Source: Fluviispira vulneris (GTDB taxonomy: Bacteria > Bdellovibrionota_B > Oligoflexia > Silvanigrellales > Silvanigrellaceae). From it: 64,000 nt of DNA. Location: contig NZ_JACRSE010000001.1 of the NCBI RefSeq assembly GCF_014281055.1, positions 1 to 64,000 of the forward strand, read 5' to 3'. The notes beneath the pieces are model-generated. The model ran no database searches. It had not been told where the DNA came from and saw nothing but the letters and a program-made list of their open reading frames with translations. The position numbers and the translations under genes are program-made. Of the stretch, positions 17,099 through 25,871 are shown in pieces. Within the stretch, counting starts at the first letter, position 1. Every line of letters starts with the position of its first letter.

Positions 17099-17127
17099 TT
17101 GACATAATATTTTGTTTAAATTATTAA
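17099..17127 (+). promoter_or_regulatory. Candidate sigma-70 promoter of the first S41 gene
   Basis: TTGACA at 17099-17104 and TATTAA at 17122-17127 with a 17-base spacer, about 75 bp before the TTG start at 17201. The spacing is ideal, but the surrounding AT richness makes chance matches common. Confidence 0.45.
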
Positions 17128-17200
17128 TTTATTAATCAATATTTATATTTTTTATAAATATATTATTTTATAATATATTTATTTTTGGGGGGTATGTGCT

Positions 17201-19120
17201 TTGTCTAAAAAAAGAGTATTTGTTGCCTTAAATTCAATTTTTTTCTTAATATCTTGTAATAAAAATGTTGAAAGTGAAAAACCGCATGTTATTAATGCAA
17301 TAGAACGTAACAATTCTACAAACAGCATTCAAGAGTGGCATTTACCAGAGCTAAGTATTGCTGAAAAAAAAGATATCGTTAAATCTGTGCAAACGGTTTT
17401 CACAGACTTCTATGTAAATAGGCTACAAAAGCTTGAAGAATTTAATTTTGATTCAAAAGAAGCTGTTAAGAATTTAACCGAAAGTATGGATTCTGATATT
17501 CTCTTGAAAAATATAATGAATGTATTTAAGCAGTCTCGGGATCTGCACACATCATTTTCATATCCTTACCCTGCCAGATGTTTTTATGCTTCAATACCCT
17601 TGGCGGCAACTATTATATATGATGATATAAATGATTCTGAAGGAAAAACTGAAAAGATAATCATCGATGGGCGTCTTTCAAAAAACTTGGATCCACAAAC
17701 ATATACTGAGGAACAAAATCGACAATTTACTTCAATTAATCGTGGTGATGAAATTATCTCCATCACAAATATTGGTGTTGAAGGTGAAACAGCGACTGAA
17801 GTTAATGCAAAAGAAGCTTTAAAAATTCTGGAGATAATATCGCAGGGTGCCAATGATGATTCTTCAAAAACAAGATCAGTGAATAATTTATTCTGGCGAA
17901 ATGGTTCGAGTGGTAAGACTCCAGTCGGGACAGTTAAAATAAAGCTCAAAAAAGCAATTGACGGAAGTATTGACGAGTTTATTATTCCCTGGAAAACGAT
18001 AATTTCACAAGAAGAAAATTGTGCATACTTGCACACAGACTCTGCGCAGGTTCAAACAAATAATTCAGGATATAAGAATGCTGCGGCTGATATCGAAATT
18101 AACGAAACTGATATAACTTTAGAATCAAACATTAAGACGCAATTAATTACATATAAAAATAAAAAAATTGCTTATATTTCAATAGGTATTTTTCTTCCAT
18201 ATGGGCAAATAAATCCAGAAAAATATTTATATATGCGGGAGAAAATATTTGGCAATATTTTAGGATTAAGGGAATTCTTAATTAAGAATAAACATGATAT
18301 TGATGGTATATTGATAGATGTTCGTGATAACCCAGGTGGTTTTGGAAGTTATGCTCAGTTAGTAGCAAACTTATTTACAAATAATTTCGTTGAAAATATA
18401 AAATTTGAAACTCTTGTTTCTCCCACAAACTACCAAACGTTTTATAATCTTGAGCTAAATCGTTACTATAGCAGATTGAACACTTTAGACCCATTAATTA
18501 AACCATTATTGGAAACACCTAATCTGATGGGTTACTATTTAAAGGAACAAAGATATCAGTTAGACATTAATCAACGTAAATTTTTTATTTCTCCAGAAAA
18601 TCTTTTTGATGGTGATGAAAATGATACCTTGCCTTTAAGCTTTAACAAATCAGAAACAGAAATAATAAAACCTATAATAACTGATAAACCTATAGCTGTA
18701 TTGACAAATAGCAATTGCTATTCAGCATGTGAAGTTTTTGTTTCACATATGAAGGATTATCGAATTGGCAAGATATTTGGCGAGTCCCTCAGGACTGGGG
18801 GAGGAGGAGCGAATGTAATTGTTTGGGATGATTTTGTAAAACCAGTTGTAATTAATAACGATGGTGATAAATTACCAATTATCCCTAATGGTACTAAACT
18901 TCCTAAAGGAATGAGCATAACGTTCGCATGGAACAAAGTTATTCGGCATAACGCTGAAAATGAAAGAGAAAAATATATTGAAGGTGAAGGCGTTTTGGCT
19001 GATTATGTATATAGAAAAACCATTCGAGATCTCGATGAAGACAGTGCTGAGATTAAAACAAAAATATTTGAAGATTTGATAGATGAACATAATTATAGGG
19101 GTTTTTATCTTAATCGATAA
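17201..19120 (+). CDS. S41 family (CPAF-like) serine peptidase, lipoprotein 1
   Basis: 639 residues starting at TTG 17201, set by a GGGGGGT binding site eight bases upstream; the nearby ATG 17194 stops after four codons. A lipoprotein signal ends in FLISC, so it is membrane-anchored and exported. The C-terminal half is an S41/TSPc domain with DVRDNPGGFGSY and the nucleophile S508 in NSNCYSACEVF. His116 in RDLHTSF and Glu594 in YIEGEGV complete a plausible His-Ser-Glu triad, laid out as in CPAF and tricorn-type S41 enzymes (inference from spacing). It is the first of three tandem paralogues. The substrate is unknown. Confidence 0.85.
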   Translation: MSKKRVFVALNSIFFLISCNKNVESEKPHVINAIERNNSTNSIQEWHLPELSIAEKKDIVKSVQTVFTDFYVNRLQKLEEFNFDSKEAVKNLTESMDSDILLKNIMNVFKQSRDLHTSFSYPYPARCFYASIPLAATIIYDDINDSEGKTEKIIIDGRLSKNLDPQTYTEEQNRQFTSINRGDEIISITNIGVEGETATEVNAKEALKILEIISQGANDDSSKTRSVNNLFWRNGSSGKTPVGTVKIKLKKAIDGSIDEFIIPWKTIISQEENCAYLHTDSAQVQTNNSGYKNAAADIEINETDITLESNIKTQLITYKNKKIAYISIGIFLPYGQINPEKYLYMREKIFGNILGLREFLIKNKHDIDGILIDVRDNPGGFGSYAQLVANLFTNNFVENIKFETLVSPTNYQTFYNLELNRYYSRLNTLDPLIKPLLETPNLMGYYLKEQRYQLDINQRKFFISPENLFDGDENDTLPLSFNKSETEIIKPIITDKPIAVLTNSNCYSACEVFVSHMKDYRIGKIFGESLRTGGGGANVIVWDDFVKPVVINNDGDKLPIIPNGTKLPKGMSITFAWNKVIRHNAENEREKYIEGEGVLADYVYRKTIRDLDEDSAEIKTKIFEDLIDEHNYRGFYLNR

Positions 19121-19123
19121 GAG

Positions 19124-19160
19124 TTAAAAAAGAATTTTACAATTTAAAATTCTTTTTTAA
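19124..19160 (+). terminator. Intrinsic terminator after S41 gene 1
   Basis: Starting 3 bp after the stop, TTAAAAAAGAATTTT (19124-19138) pairs perfectly with AAAATTCTTTTTTAA (19146-19160) around a 7-base loop, and the 3' arm carries a run of T. It is AT-rich but long (15 bp) and placed where a terminator is expected. Confidence 0.6.
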
Positions 19161-19175
19161 TATAAAAATATTTAT

Positions 19176-19234
19176 AAAATAAAAGTGAATATATTGACAA
19201 GTTAACAGTAACTCAATATATTCACTTTTATTTT
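19176..19234 (+). promoter_or_regulatory. 22-bp palindrome containing a promoter for S41 gene 2
   Basis: 19176-19197 is an exact inverted repeat of 19213-19234 (22 bp arms, 15-base loop; core AAAAGTGAATATATTGA). A near-consensus promoter lies inside it: TTGACA at 19194-19199, a 17-base spacer, and TATATT at 19217-19222. The left arm thus enters the -35 box and the right arm covers the -10 box. Either a dimeric regulator binds here or the repeat is a second terminator that also serves as promoter. Confidence 0.6.
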
Positions 19235-19281
19235 TCCGGTGTAGACAATTCTGAAATATTTTTTGAAAAAGGATATGCTTT

Positions 19282-21237
19282 ATGCTTCGTCTAAAGAAAT
19301 CAGTGCTATTGAGTTCTGTTTTATTAACTGTAGCTTGCCAAAAATCTGATCTAAATAATTCTGAAATTCAAATAAATGAGTTGGAAAAAAAGTCTTCAAG
19401 TTCTGAAAAATATCAGTGGCAGCTTCCAGAATTAAATTTACAGGAAAAAAAAGACTTAGTCAGTTCAGTTAAAACCGTATTCAACGATTTTTATGTTAAT
19501 AGAAATCAGAAAGTCATCGATTATAATTATGATGCTATTGCACAAGCAAATAAACTAGATGAAAATATGGATTCTGAAAATTTGTTGAAAAGTACAATGG
19601 AGATTTTTTTTAATATTAGAGATTTGCACACAGGTTTTATTTACCCTGTCCCAGCGCGTTGTTATTCTGGTGGTTTTCCAATTACTGTTGGCTTAAGTTA
19701 CGATGAAAAATATGGATACAAGGAAAGACTTATTGTCTCTGCAAAATTGACACCAAGTTTATCTTTGTCAAATGTTTCTGCAGAAGCAAAATCGGATTTT
19801 GAAGCACTTTCTGTTGGGGATGAAATATTAACCATCCGAAACATCGGGATTGAAGGTTATGAAAATCAAGAAATATATGCAAACACTGCGATAGATCTTA
19901 TCGGAAAAATTGGACGAGGAGCGAATCCAGAAGCTTTTAAATCGCGTGCTTTGCAACGTCTTTTCTCACGCAATGGTCGTTATATTAAAATACCAGAAGG
20001 TAATTTCACTTTAAAGGTAAAGCGAGCATCAGATGGAAAAATTGTAAAATACACTTTACCTTGGCTTACATATGTATCTGGTGAGCAAATATGCAATGAT
20101 TATTTTAATAAAAAGTCACCGAGAATAGAAAATGGTTTAGAGAGCATAGATAATAGTGTTGAAAATATTTATGAAAAAAATAATAAGAAAAATGAAGAAA
20201 CATTTGTAAAAGATCTTTACACTAACAGCACCTCAAATCAAAATATTGTAAAATATATTGCAAAATATAAAAGAAAATCTATAGCCGTTATTCGGATAAA
20301 TAGATTTATTCCAGATGGTGATTTTAGCTATTCTGATTATTTAGTTGCAAGAAAATATATTGAAAATGAGGTAAATGATATTCGTAAATTTATTATGCAT
20401 AATAGAAGTAAAATTCAAGGTGTATTGATAGATGTTCGTGGTAATGGTGGTGGCTTTGGCAGTTTCCCTCAACTCATTGCAAATGCTTTTACACATAAAT
20501 TTGTCAAAAATTTAGAAGTGCGCCCTTTAGTTTCAAAAACCAATCGAGATACCTTTTATAATTTAGAGATGTCACGTTATTTTGCTAGATTAAATACGAC
20601 AGATCCAATGCAAGGTCCAAATTTAAGCACAGTTAATGAAATGGATAGCTATTTAGCTGACAGCAATTATAGTGAACAAATTCAATCGAGAACCTTATTA
20701 CTTTCATCAGCAGATCGCTATGATGGAGATGAAAATGATGCATTGCCAGAAACTTATAACAAAAAAGACACTGAAATACTTAAGCCTGTATTGACAATTA
20801 AACCAATTGCTGTTCTGACAAATAGCAATTGTTATTCTGCTTGTGATGTTTTTGTTTCCTTAATGAAAGACTATAAAATTGCCAAAATATTTGGAACTGC
20901 AAAACAAACAGGTGGCGGAGGGGCAAACGTAATTGAGTGGAAGGATTTTTTAACTCCTGTAGTTGTTGACGAACTAGGAACCAAAATATCTATTATTCCA
21001 AACGGTTCTCAGCTTCCGCGTAATAGTGAAATTCGTTTTGCTTGGAATAAAATATATCGTCCATATGCAGTAAAAGATTATGAGAAATATATAGAAGGAG
21101 TTGGTGTTGTTACAGATTATGTTTATAGACAGACAACTCAAGATTTAATAAACAATGATAAAATTGTATTTAGAAAAATATTTGAAGATTTAATCGATCC
21201 AAAAAATAGCAAAGGATTTTATTTAAAGCGCTGGTAA
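19282..21237 (+). CDS. S41 family (CPAF-like) serine peptidase, lipoprotein 2
   Basis: 651 residues from ATG 19282, with AAAAAGGAT upstream. The lipoprotein signal ends in LLTVAC. It is closely related to the gene before it over the full length: RDLHTGF with H116, GVLIDVRGNGGGFGSF, NSNCYSACDVF with the nucleophile S519, TGGGGANVIEW and YIEGVGV with E605. All residues expected for catalysis are kept, so it is probably active in the periplasm or on the cell surface. A roughly 40-residue polar insert (about residues 275-320) separates the N-terminal region from the S41 core. It has its own promoter within a palindrome. Confidence 0.87.
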   Translation: MLRLKKSVLLSSVLLTVACQKSDLNNSEIQINELEKKSSSSEKYQWQLPELNLQEKKDLVSSVKTVFNDFYVNRNQKVIDYNYDAIAQANKLDENMDSENLLKSTMEIFFNIRDLHTGFIYPVPARCYSGGFPITVGLSYDEKYGYKERLIVSAKLTPSLSLSNVSAEAKSDFEALSVGDEILTIRNIGIEGYENQEIYANTAIDLIGKIGRGANPEAFKSRALQRLFSRNGRYIKIPEGNFTLKVKRASDGKIVKYTLPWLTYVSGEQICNDYFNKKSPRIENGLESIDNSVENIYEKNNKKNEETFVKDLYTNSTSNQNIVKYIAKYKRKSIAVIRINRFIPDGDFSYSDYLVARKYIENEVNDIRKFIMHNRSKIQGVLIDVRGNGGGFGSFPQLIANAFTHKFVKNLEVRPLVSKTNRDTFYNLEMSRYFARLNTTDPMQGPNLSTVNEMDSYLADSNYSEQIQSRTLLLSSADRYDGDENDALPETYNKKDTEILKPVLTIKPIAVLTNSNCYSACDVFVSLMKDYKIAKIFGTAKQTGGGGANVIEWKDFLTPVVVDELGTKISIIPNGSQLPRNSEIRFAWNKIYRPYAVKDYEKYIEGVGVVTDYVYRQTTQDLINNDKIVFRKIFEDLIDPKNSKGFYLKRW

Positions 21238-21589
21238 TTTATTTTAAATATAATTTTCATAAATTTAATCTATTTATTAATATATAGAAATTACATAAAT
21301 TAAAGTCAATATTAAATATTCTTGACTTATTATTGTAAGTAATTTAAAAAATAATAAAATTTTGTTATTGTTCACGTTTCTTTCAAAAAAAATCATTTAT
21401 TCTATGTATTTTTTAAAATATCAACTTTAGAAGTCAGTAAATGACTTTATGCGAAAAAATAAAAAATAAATTATTGATAAAAATCAATATAAATTAATAA
21501 ATCCACTCATCATTCTTTAAAAAATTTATTTATCCAATAAACTGTTTCACAGATTTTAATTTTAACCATGAATTATAGGAAGAGAAATT
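21238..21589. other. AT-rich intergenic region before S41 gene 3
   Basis: 352 bp with no supported gene. TTGACT at 21322-21327 is a possible -35 element, but no good -10 is seen at the right spacing. An AGGAAGAG binding site at the right end serves the next gene. No strong hairpin such as that after S41 gene 1 is present. Confidence 0.5.
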
Positions 21590-23398
21590 ATGAGTCGATT
21601 AAAAACGCTTATTGCACTGAATACGATTGTCTTTCTCTCTGCGTGTCATAAATCGGATAATACCGCCCAAGTCAGTTCTTATACAGATAAACCTTGGGAG
21701 CTACCAGAGTTAACAATAGAAGAAAAAACTAACTTAGTGGATTCTGTGCAGACCGTATTTAGCGAATATTATGTGAATGATTTTCAGAAAAATAATTTAC
21801 ACAACTTCGATGCCTTTAGTGAATCTTTAAAACTAAATAAAGAAATGGATTCAGAGACTCTTTTAAGAGAGACAATGAGGATTTTTAATAAAAATGGTGA
21901 TATTTATACTAAATTTACCTATCCTAGCCCAGCAAAGTGTCTCAATGCTCATTTTTATTTTGATGTTGCTTTGGCTTATGATGATCCATCTGATAAAGAA
22001 GGAAAATTGGTTATATCAAAGAAATATTCTATAGATACTATTCCTTTGAGTCGAGAAGAAAAAATTGATTTTAATAATATTCAAGTGGGTGATGAACTCA
22101 TTTCAATTTCTAATATTGGCCTTGAAGGGGAAACTGAAGAAGAAATAAGTGCCCTTGAAGGGCTCAATCTCTTAATGAAACAGGTTTCAGGTCTCACGGA
22201 CGAAGAGAAAAGGGATCAAGCCCTGCAGAGATATTTTCTTCGCGAAGGTGATGAAGGGAAAATTCCTGAAGGATACTTTACCGTAAAAATAAAAAGAAGT
22301 GCAGATGCTCAGATTGTTACCTATACATTTCCATGGTGGCGTTATGTAAATTATAAATGTCATGGAGGTGAACCTGTCACGCGAGAAACTATTATAAACA
22401 AAGACGAGGAAAAGAAAACAGACAATGATCCGACTTTAAAGGCTGAATATCTTTCTGGGGGAAGTGCAAATATTGTTGAATATGCTGGAAAGTCATTTGC
22501 AGTTATAAGAGTTAGCAAATTTGTGAAAAATAAAGCACATGAAATAGATGAAGTAGAACGCATTAAAGATTTTTTAGAAAAAGAAAGGAACAAGATTGAT
22601 GGAGTTCTCTTTGACCTAAGTGGGGATTATAATTTTAACAATTATTTCTCTTATGCGACATCACCTGTTGCTTTGGCAAGTTTATTTACTACGCAAGATA
22701 TCTCTTATCCAAATGTTATTTTAAGAGTTTCAGATTCAAATCGAGAGACATTGGCTAATAATCTTTTGCTTTACTCAAATTTAAATGAAAAATTAGATGC
22801 TTTTATTTTTGATAAAATTGGAAAATTTTTAAAAGATGAGACTTATAAAGAACAAATTAAAAATCGCTCATTATTTACCAATCCATTTAATTTATTTGAT
22901 GCAAATCATGATGATATCTACAAAAAATATTCAAAAAAAATTATAACTAAAGGCATTCTCACTGACAAGCCCATAGCAATTTTTGCAAATAGTGACTGCA
23001 GTTATGCTTGTAATACATTTGTTTCATTTATGAAAGATTATAAGATTGCAAAAATATATGGGACAAGCAAACAAATAGGTGGAAGAGACATAAATATTTT
23101 CTCTTGGAAAGATTTTGCATCAACAATCATTTCTCCTCGAGTAACAATAAAATCCCTTATCCCAAATGCCAAATCTTTGCCTAAAGGCAGTGATATTTCC
23201 TTTGCCTGGGGGCAAACAGTGCGGGAACATGCGAGCAGCAATGAAAAGTATTTAGGTGGTAATGGAGTCTTGGTTGATACAGTTTACTTAGAGAACCGCG
23301 ATGACATTATAAATAATGATCGTAATATTTTTAATAAGATTTTTGCAGATATGGCAGATCCAGAGAATAGCAAAGGTTTTTATTTAAATCGTCCATAA
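21590..23398 (+). CDS. S41-like lipoprotein 3, catalytic residues lost
   Basis: 602 residues from ATG 21590 (AGGAAGAG binding site); lipobox FLSAC. It aligns with the two preceding S41 lipoproteins throughout (KPIAIFANSDC, FVSFMKDYKIAKIYG, FAWGQTVREHA). All three candidate catalytic positions differ: His to Tyr106 (GDIYTKF), Ser to Tyr472 (NSDCSYACNTF) and Glu to Gly556 (YLGGNGV). The glycine-rich DVR-N-GG loop has become DLSGDYNFNN, and TGGGGAN has become IGGRDIN. The reading frame is intact, so it is likely a kept pseudo-peptidase (inhibitor, scaffold or binding protein) rather than a decaying gene. Confidence 0.85.
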   Translation: MSRLKTLIALNTIVFLSACHKSDNTAQVSSYTDKPWELPELTIEEKTNLVDSVQTVFSEYYVNDFQKNNLHNFDAFSESLKLNKEMDSETLLRETMRIFNKNGDIYTKFTYPSPAKCLNAHFYFDVALAYDDPSDKEGKLVISKKYSIDTIPLSREEKIDFNNIQVGDELISISNIGLEGETEEEISALEGLNLLMKQVSGLTDEEKRDQALQRYFLREGDEGKIPEGYFTVKIKRSADAQIVTYTFPWWRYVNYKCHGGEPVTRETIINKDEEKKTDNDPTLKAEYLSGGSANIVEYAGKSFAVIRVSKFVKNKAHEIDEVERIKDFLEKERNKIDGVLFDLSGDYNFNNYFSYATSPVALASLFTTQDISYPNVILRVSDSNRETLANNLLLYSNLNEKLDAFIFDKIGKFLKDETYKEQIKNRSLFTNPFNLFDANHDDIYKKYSKKIITKGILTDKPIAIFANSDCSYACNTFVSFMKDYKIAKIYGTSKQIGGRDINIFSWKDFASTIISPRVTIKSLIPNAKSLPKGSDISFAWGQTVREHASSNEKYLGGNGVLVDTVYLENRDDIINNDRNIFNKIFADMADPENSKGFYLNRP

Positions 23399-23407
23399 GA
23401 AAAGAGA

Positions 23408-23440
23408 TAGGGTTTGTGTTTAACCCTAGTCTTTATTTTT
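23408..23440 (+). terminator. Intrinsic terminator after S41 gene 3
   Basis: TAGGGTT (23408-23414) pairs with AACCCTA (23422-23428) around a 7-base loop, followed by GTCTTTATTTTTT. It begins 9 bp after the stop codon. Confidence 0.65.
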
Positions 23441-23455
23441 TAAATTTTCTCTTCC

Positions 23456-25020
23456 CTAAGTCTTACCCACAGACGCTATAAAAATAATTTCGTCAAATAG
23501 ATCATCAAAACGTTCATCGTGACTGATAACAATTATAAACTTATCATCTGCAATGTTTTTAATTTCCGTCATAACGGCACTGGCACTGTCATTATCAAGA
23601 CCAGCCGTGGGTTCATCAAAAATAAAAAGATGTTTGTTTTCTACAAATAATGTTCGCGCAATCGCAAGACGTCTTTTTTCACCGCCCGAAAGGTTTTTTC
23701 CAGCTTCAGATATATATTCATTTAAACGATTCTTTTTGCCTACTTGTGCTCCTTCCCAGAGAAATCTTTGTAATAATTGTGAAACTGCTTCTTTGTCTGT
23801 ATTTTTATTTCCAAGACAAATATTGTCTATGATTGAATCATCAAAAAACAGAGGTTCTTGTTGAACTTGAATGGATAATGCTTGTAATTCAAGTGGTGTG
23901 ATAATTTTATTATCACACCCAATACTTCCACTCGTTTGCTGGATAATTCCATTTAAGATTAAAGATAAAGTTGTTTTTCCGCTACCAGAAATCCCCTTGA
24001 GGCCGAGAATTTTTCCCCTTTGCTACTGGAAATTTATATTTTGAAAGTATGAATTGCTATGAGGAAATTTATAATCAAGATTCTTAATTTCTATTGAGTT
24101 TACGGTTTTAAACTTATTAAAAATAACTTTATTATTTGCTATTTCTAAATCCATGTTGAAATAACTATTTAATTTTTTAATAGCCGCGAAGCCAGGGTGG
24201 GTTTCTTGCAAATAAATGATGAGTTGCTTTGTGTTTTGTAGCATCATTGTGGCAAATGTGAGTATGGCAAAAAAGCTTCCGATGGACAGAGTGCCTTGTT
24301 GTATTCGGAAAATGTTATAAGCTAAGAGCAAAAGGGGGAAAAAAGAAGTTAATCCTCCAACAACTGCAAAAGAAAGTGAGCGGTAATGCATCATGTTATT
24401 TGCTGAGTCAATTGTTTTCTCAAATTTATTTATTGCAAGAGAGGTTGGGTAAATAATATTTGTTAATTTGATAAATATTTGATTCTCCATGCAACTTTGA
24501 AAAAATGTTTTTTCTTTTGCAGCATCTTCATAAAATATTTTTGTCGATTCACGGATTTCTTTCGCTAAAAAATAAGATGATAGGATAAAAAAAGGGATAA
24601 AGAAAATAATTGCGATAGCTATAAACTTATCTAATATTAAGAGTGCAATGAAGCAAAAAATAACAATTAAAATATTTTCAAAAACATTGATAAGTTTGTC
24701 AAAAAATATAGACAAGGCAATTTCGGTATTTTGATAGATTTCATGGGTAAGAGTAATGACTTTCCCAGCTAAGTTTGTATTGTATACAGATTTTAAATAA
24801 TTTACTAAAATTTTTTTGCGATTTATTTTTAATAGATTTCGATATATTTTATATATGACTATTCCATGATAATATGAAATGATCCGTTCAAAGAGCAAAG
24901 CCGCACTTGCAATTAACAATAAAAATGGAATTTTTTGAGATTTTTCTGGAGCAATTGAAGCATCTATGATGTCTTTGGTTAATAATGGGAGAGGAAGAGT
25001 ACTCGTTTTAAAAATAATAA
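23456..25020 (-). pseudogene. Broken ABC exporter gene (membrane domain plus ATPase)
   Basis: One frame encodes an ABC half-transporter: membrane segments (PLPLLTKDIID onward), then a nucleotide-binding domain with Walker A GISGSGKTT, signature LSGGEKR, Walker B LFIFDEPTAGLD and a SHDE H-loop, ending at TAG 23456-23458. It has two defects. An in-frame TAG at 24023-24025 separates the membrane part from Walker A (INFQ-stop-QRGKIL). Also, no ATG or GTG exists at the 5' end: the frame runs back into the terminator of the upstream gene. The only visible start (TTG 24919) lies inside the membrane domain. It looks inactivated, although readthrough or a base error cannot be excluded. Confidence 0.8.
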
Positions 25021-25052
25021 AAAAAACCTTGATAAGATTATCAAGGTTTTTT
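25021..25052 (-). terminator. Intrinsic terminator of the zinc-ribbon gene
   Basis: A perfect 14-bp stem (25021-25034 with 25039-25052, 4-base loop) of the form AAAAAACCTTGATA / TATCAAGGTTTTTT, followed by T-rich sequence on the minus strand. It lies 17 bp after the stop at 25070. The AT tracts on both sides may make it work in both directions. The beginning of the broken ABC gene abuts it. Confidence 0.8.
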
Positions 25053-25069
25053 TCAAAAATTATTTTTAC

Positions 25070-25786
25070 TTAAGCATTGGACTGCGGAAGTAAAACATGG
25101 GAACAGTTTGGACAGAATTCAACGGACTTGCCGCGGGCAATGTTGTTGAGGATTTGCGGAGAGAGACCAATACGGCAATTCCCACAAGCTCTTTCAACCA
25201 CACGGCAAATAGGGCCGTTTGGATTGCGGGTGATCTTAGAAACGCGCATATAGTGTTGCGCAATACGATCATCAAGGCGAGATAAATAAGAGTCACGCAC
25301 TTTGTTGATTTCGTCTAAGCGACCTGCAGAGTTATTTTCTGCTTCTTGGGCTTTTTTGCGTTCACCTTCCGAAGCACTGATAGAAGCGGAAAGCTCTGTT
25401 TCTGCTTTTTGGAAAACAGCTTTGGATTGTTCAATGCGGCTTTCCGTTTCGTCGGCACGGCGCTGCGTTTCACGAATATCGCGCTCAACGTGATCGAGTT
25501 CACGTTTGAGTCCACGGTGATCATCATCATTTTTCGCAGCAAACAAACGAGCAGAGCGTTCTGCTTTGCGTTCATCTAGGTCATCAAGTTTTTTGTAAAG
25601 ACGGCGGAGTTCTGCTTCGTGGAAAACCATGTCTGTGCGTGTTTTTGCGATTATTTCTTCACTGATACGCGATTTTTTAGCGAGTTCAGAGAGTTCTTTT
25701 TGCGCAACTCGCTGGTCTTGAGTAACAAGCCCAGAGTCGATATCTAAGCGATAGAGTTGTTCAATAATTTCATAATTTGGGTTCAA
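25070..25786 (-). CDS. Coiled-coil protein with C-terminal C4 zinc ribbon
   Basis: 238 residues from TTG 25786, chosen because AAGGAG lies seven bases upstream; the frame extends further but without a binding site. A long charged coiled coil (about residues 10-170) is followed by a zinc ribbon with CGNC and, 20-odd residues later, CPNC. This is the layout of the C4-type zinc-ribbon (zf-RING_7, formerly DUF164) family, found beside housekeeping genes in many bacteria and linked in some to nucleic-acid binding. GC content is clearly higher than in the flanking ABC gene. serA ends 85 bp upstream of its start and may be cotranscribed. Confidence 0.82.
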   Translation of the reverse strand: MNPNYEIIEQLYRLDIDSGLVTQDQRVAQKELSELAKKSRISEEIIAKTRTDMVFHEAELRRLYKKLDDLDERKAERSARLFAAKNDDDHRGLKRELDHVERDIRETQRRADETESRIEQSKAVFQKAETELSASISASEGERKKAQEAENNSAGRLDEINKVRDSYLSRLDDRIAQHYMRVSKITRNPNGPICRVVERACGNCRIGLSPQILNNIARGKSVEFCPNCSHVLLPQSNA

Positions 25787-25871
25787 AGGGAATCTCCTTG
25801 TGAGACAAAATAGAGCAACTGTTTTATGTAACACATGGCAATTGTTCTTTCAATGCCTTTTGTGTCTAAAA

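Noticed and set aside
21322-21350. Promoter for S41 gene 3 at TTGACT
   Set aside because: No -10 element at 16-18 bases; in such AT-rich DNA a single hexamer is weak evidence.
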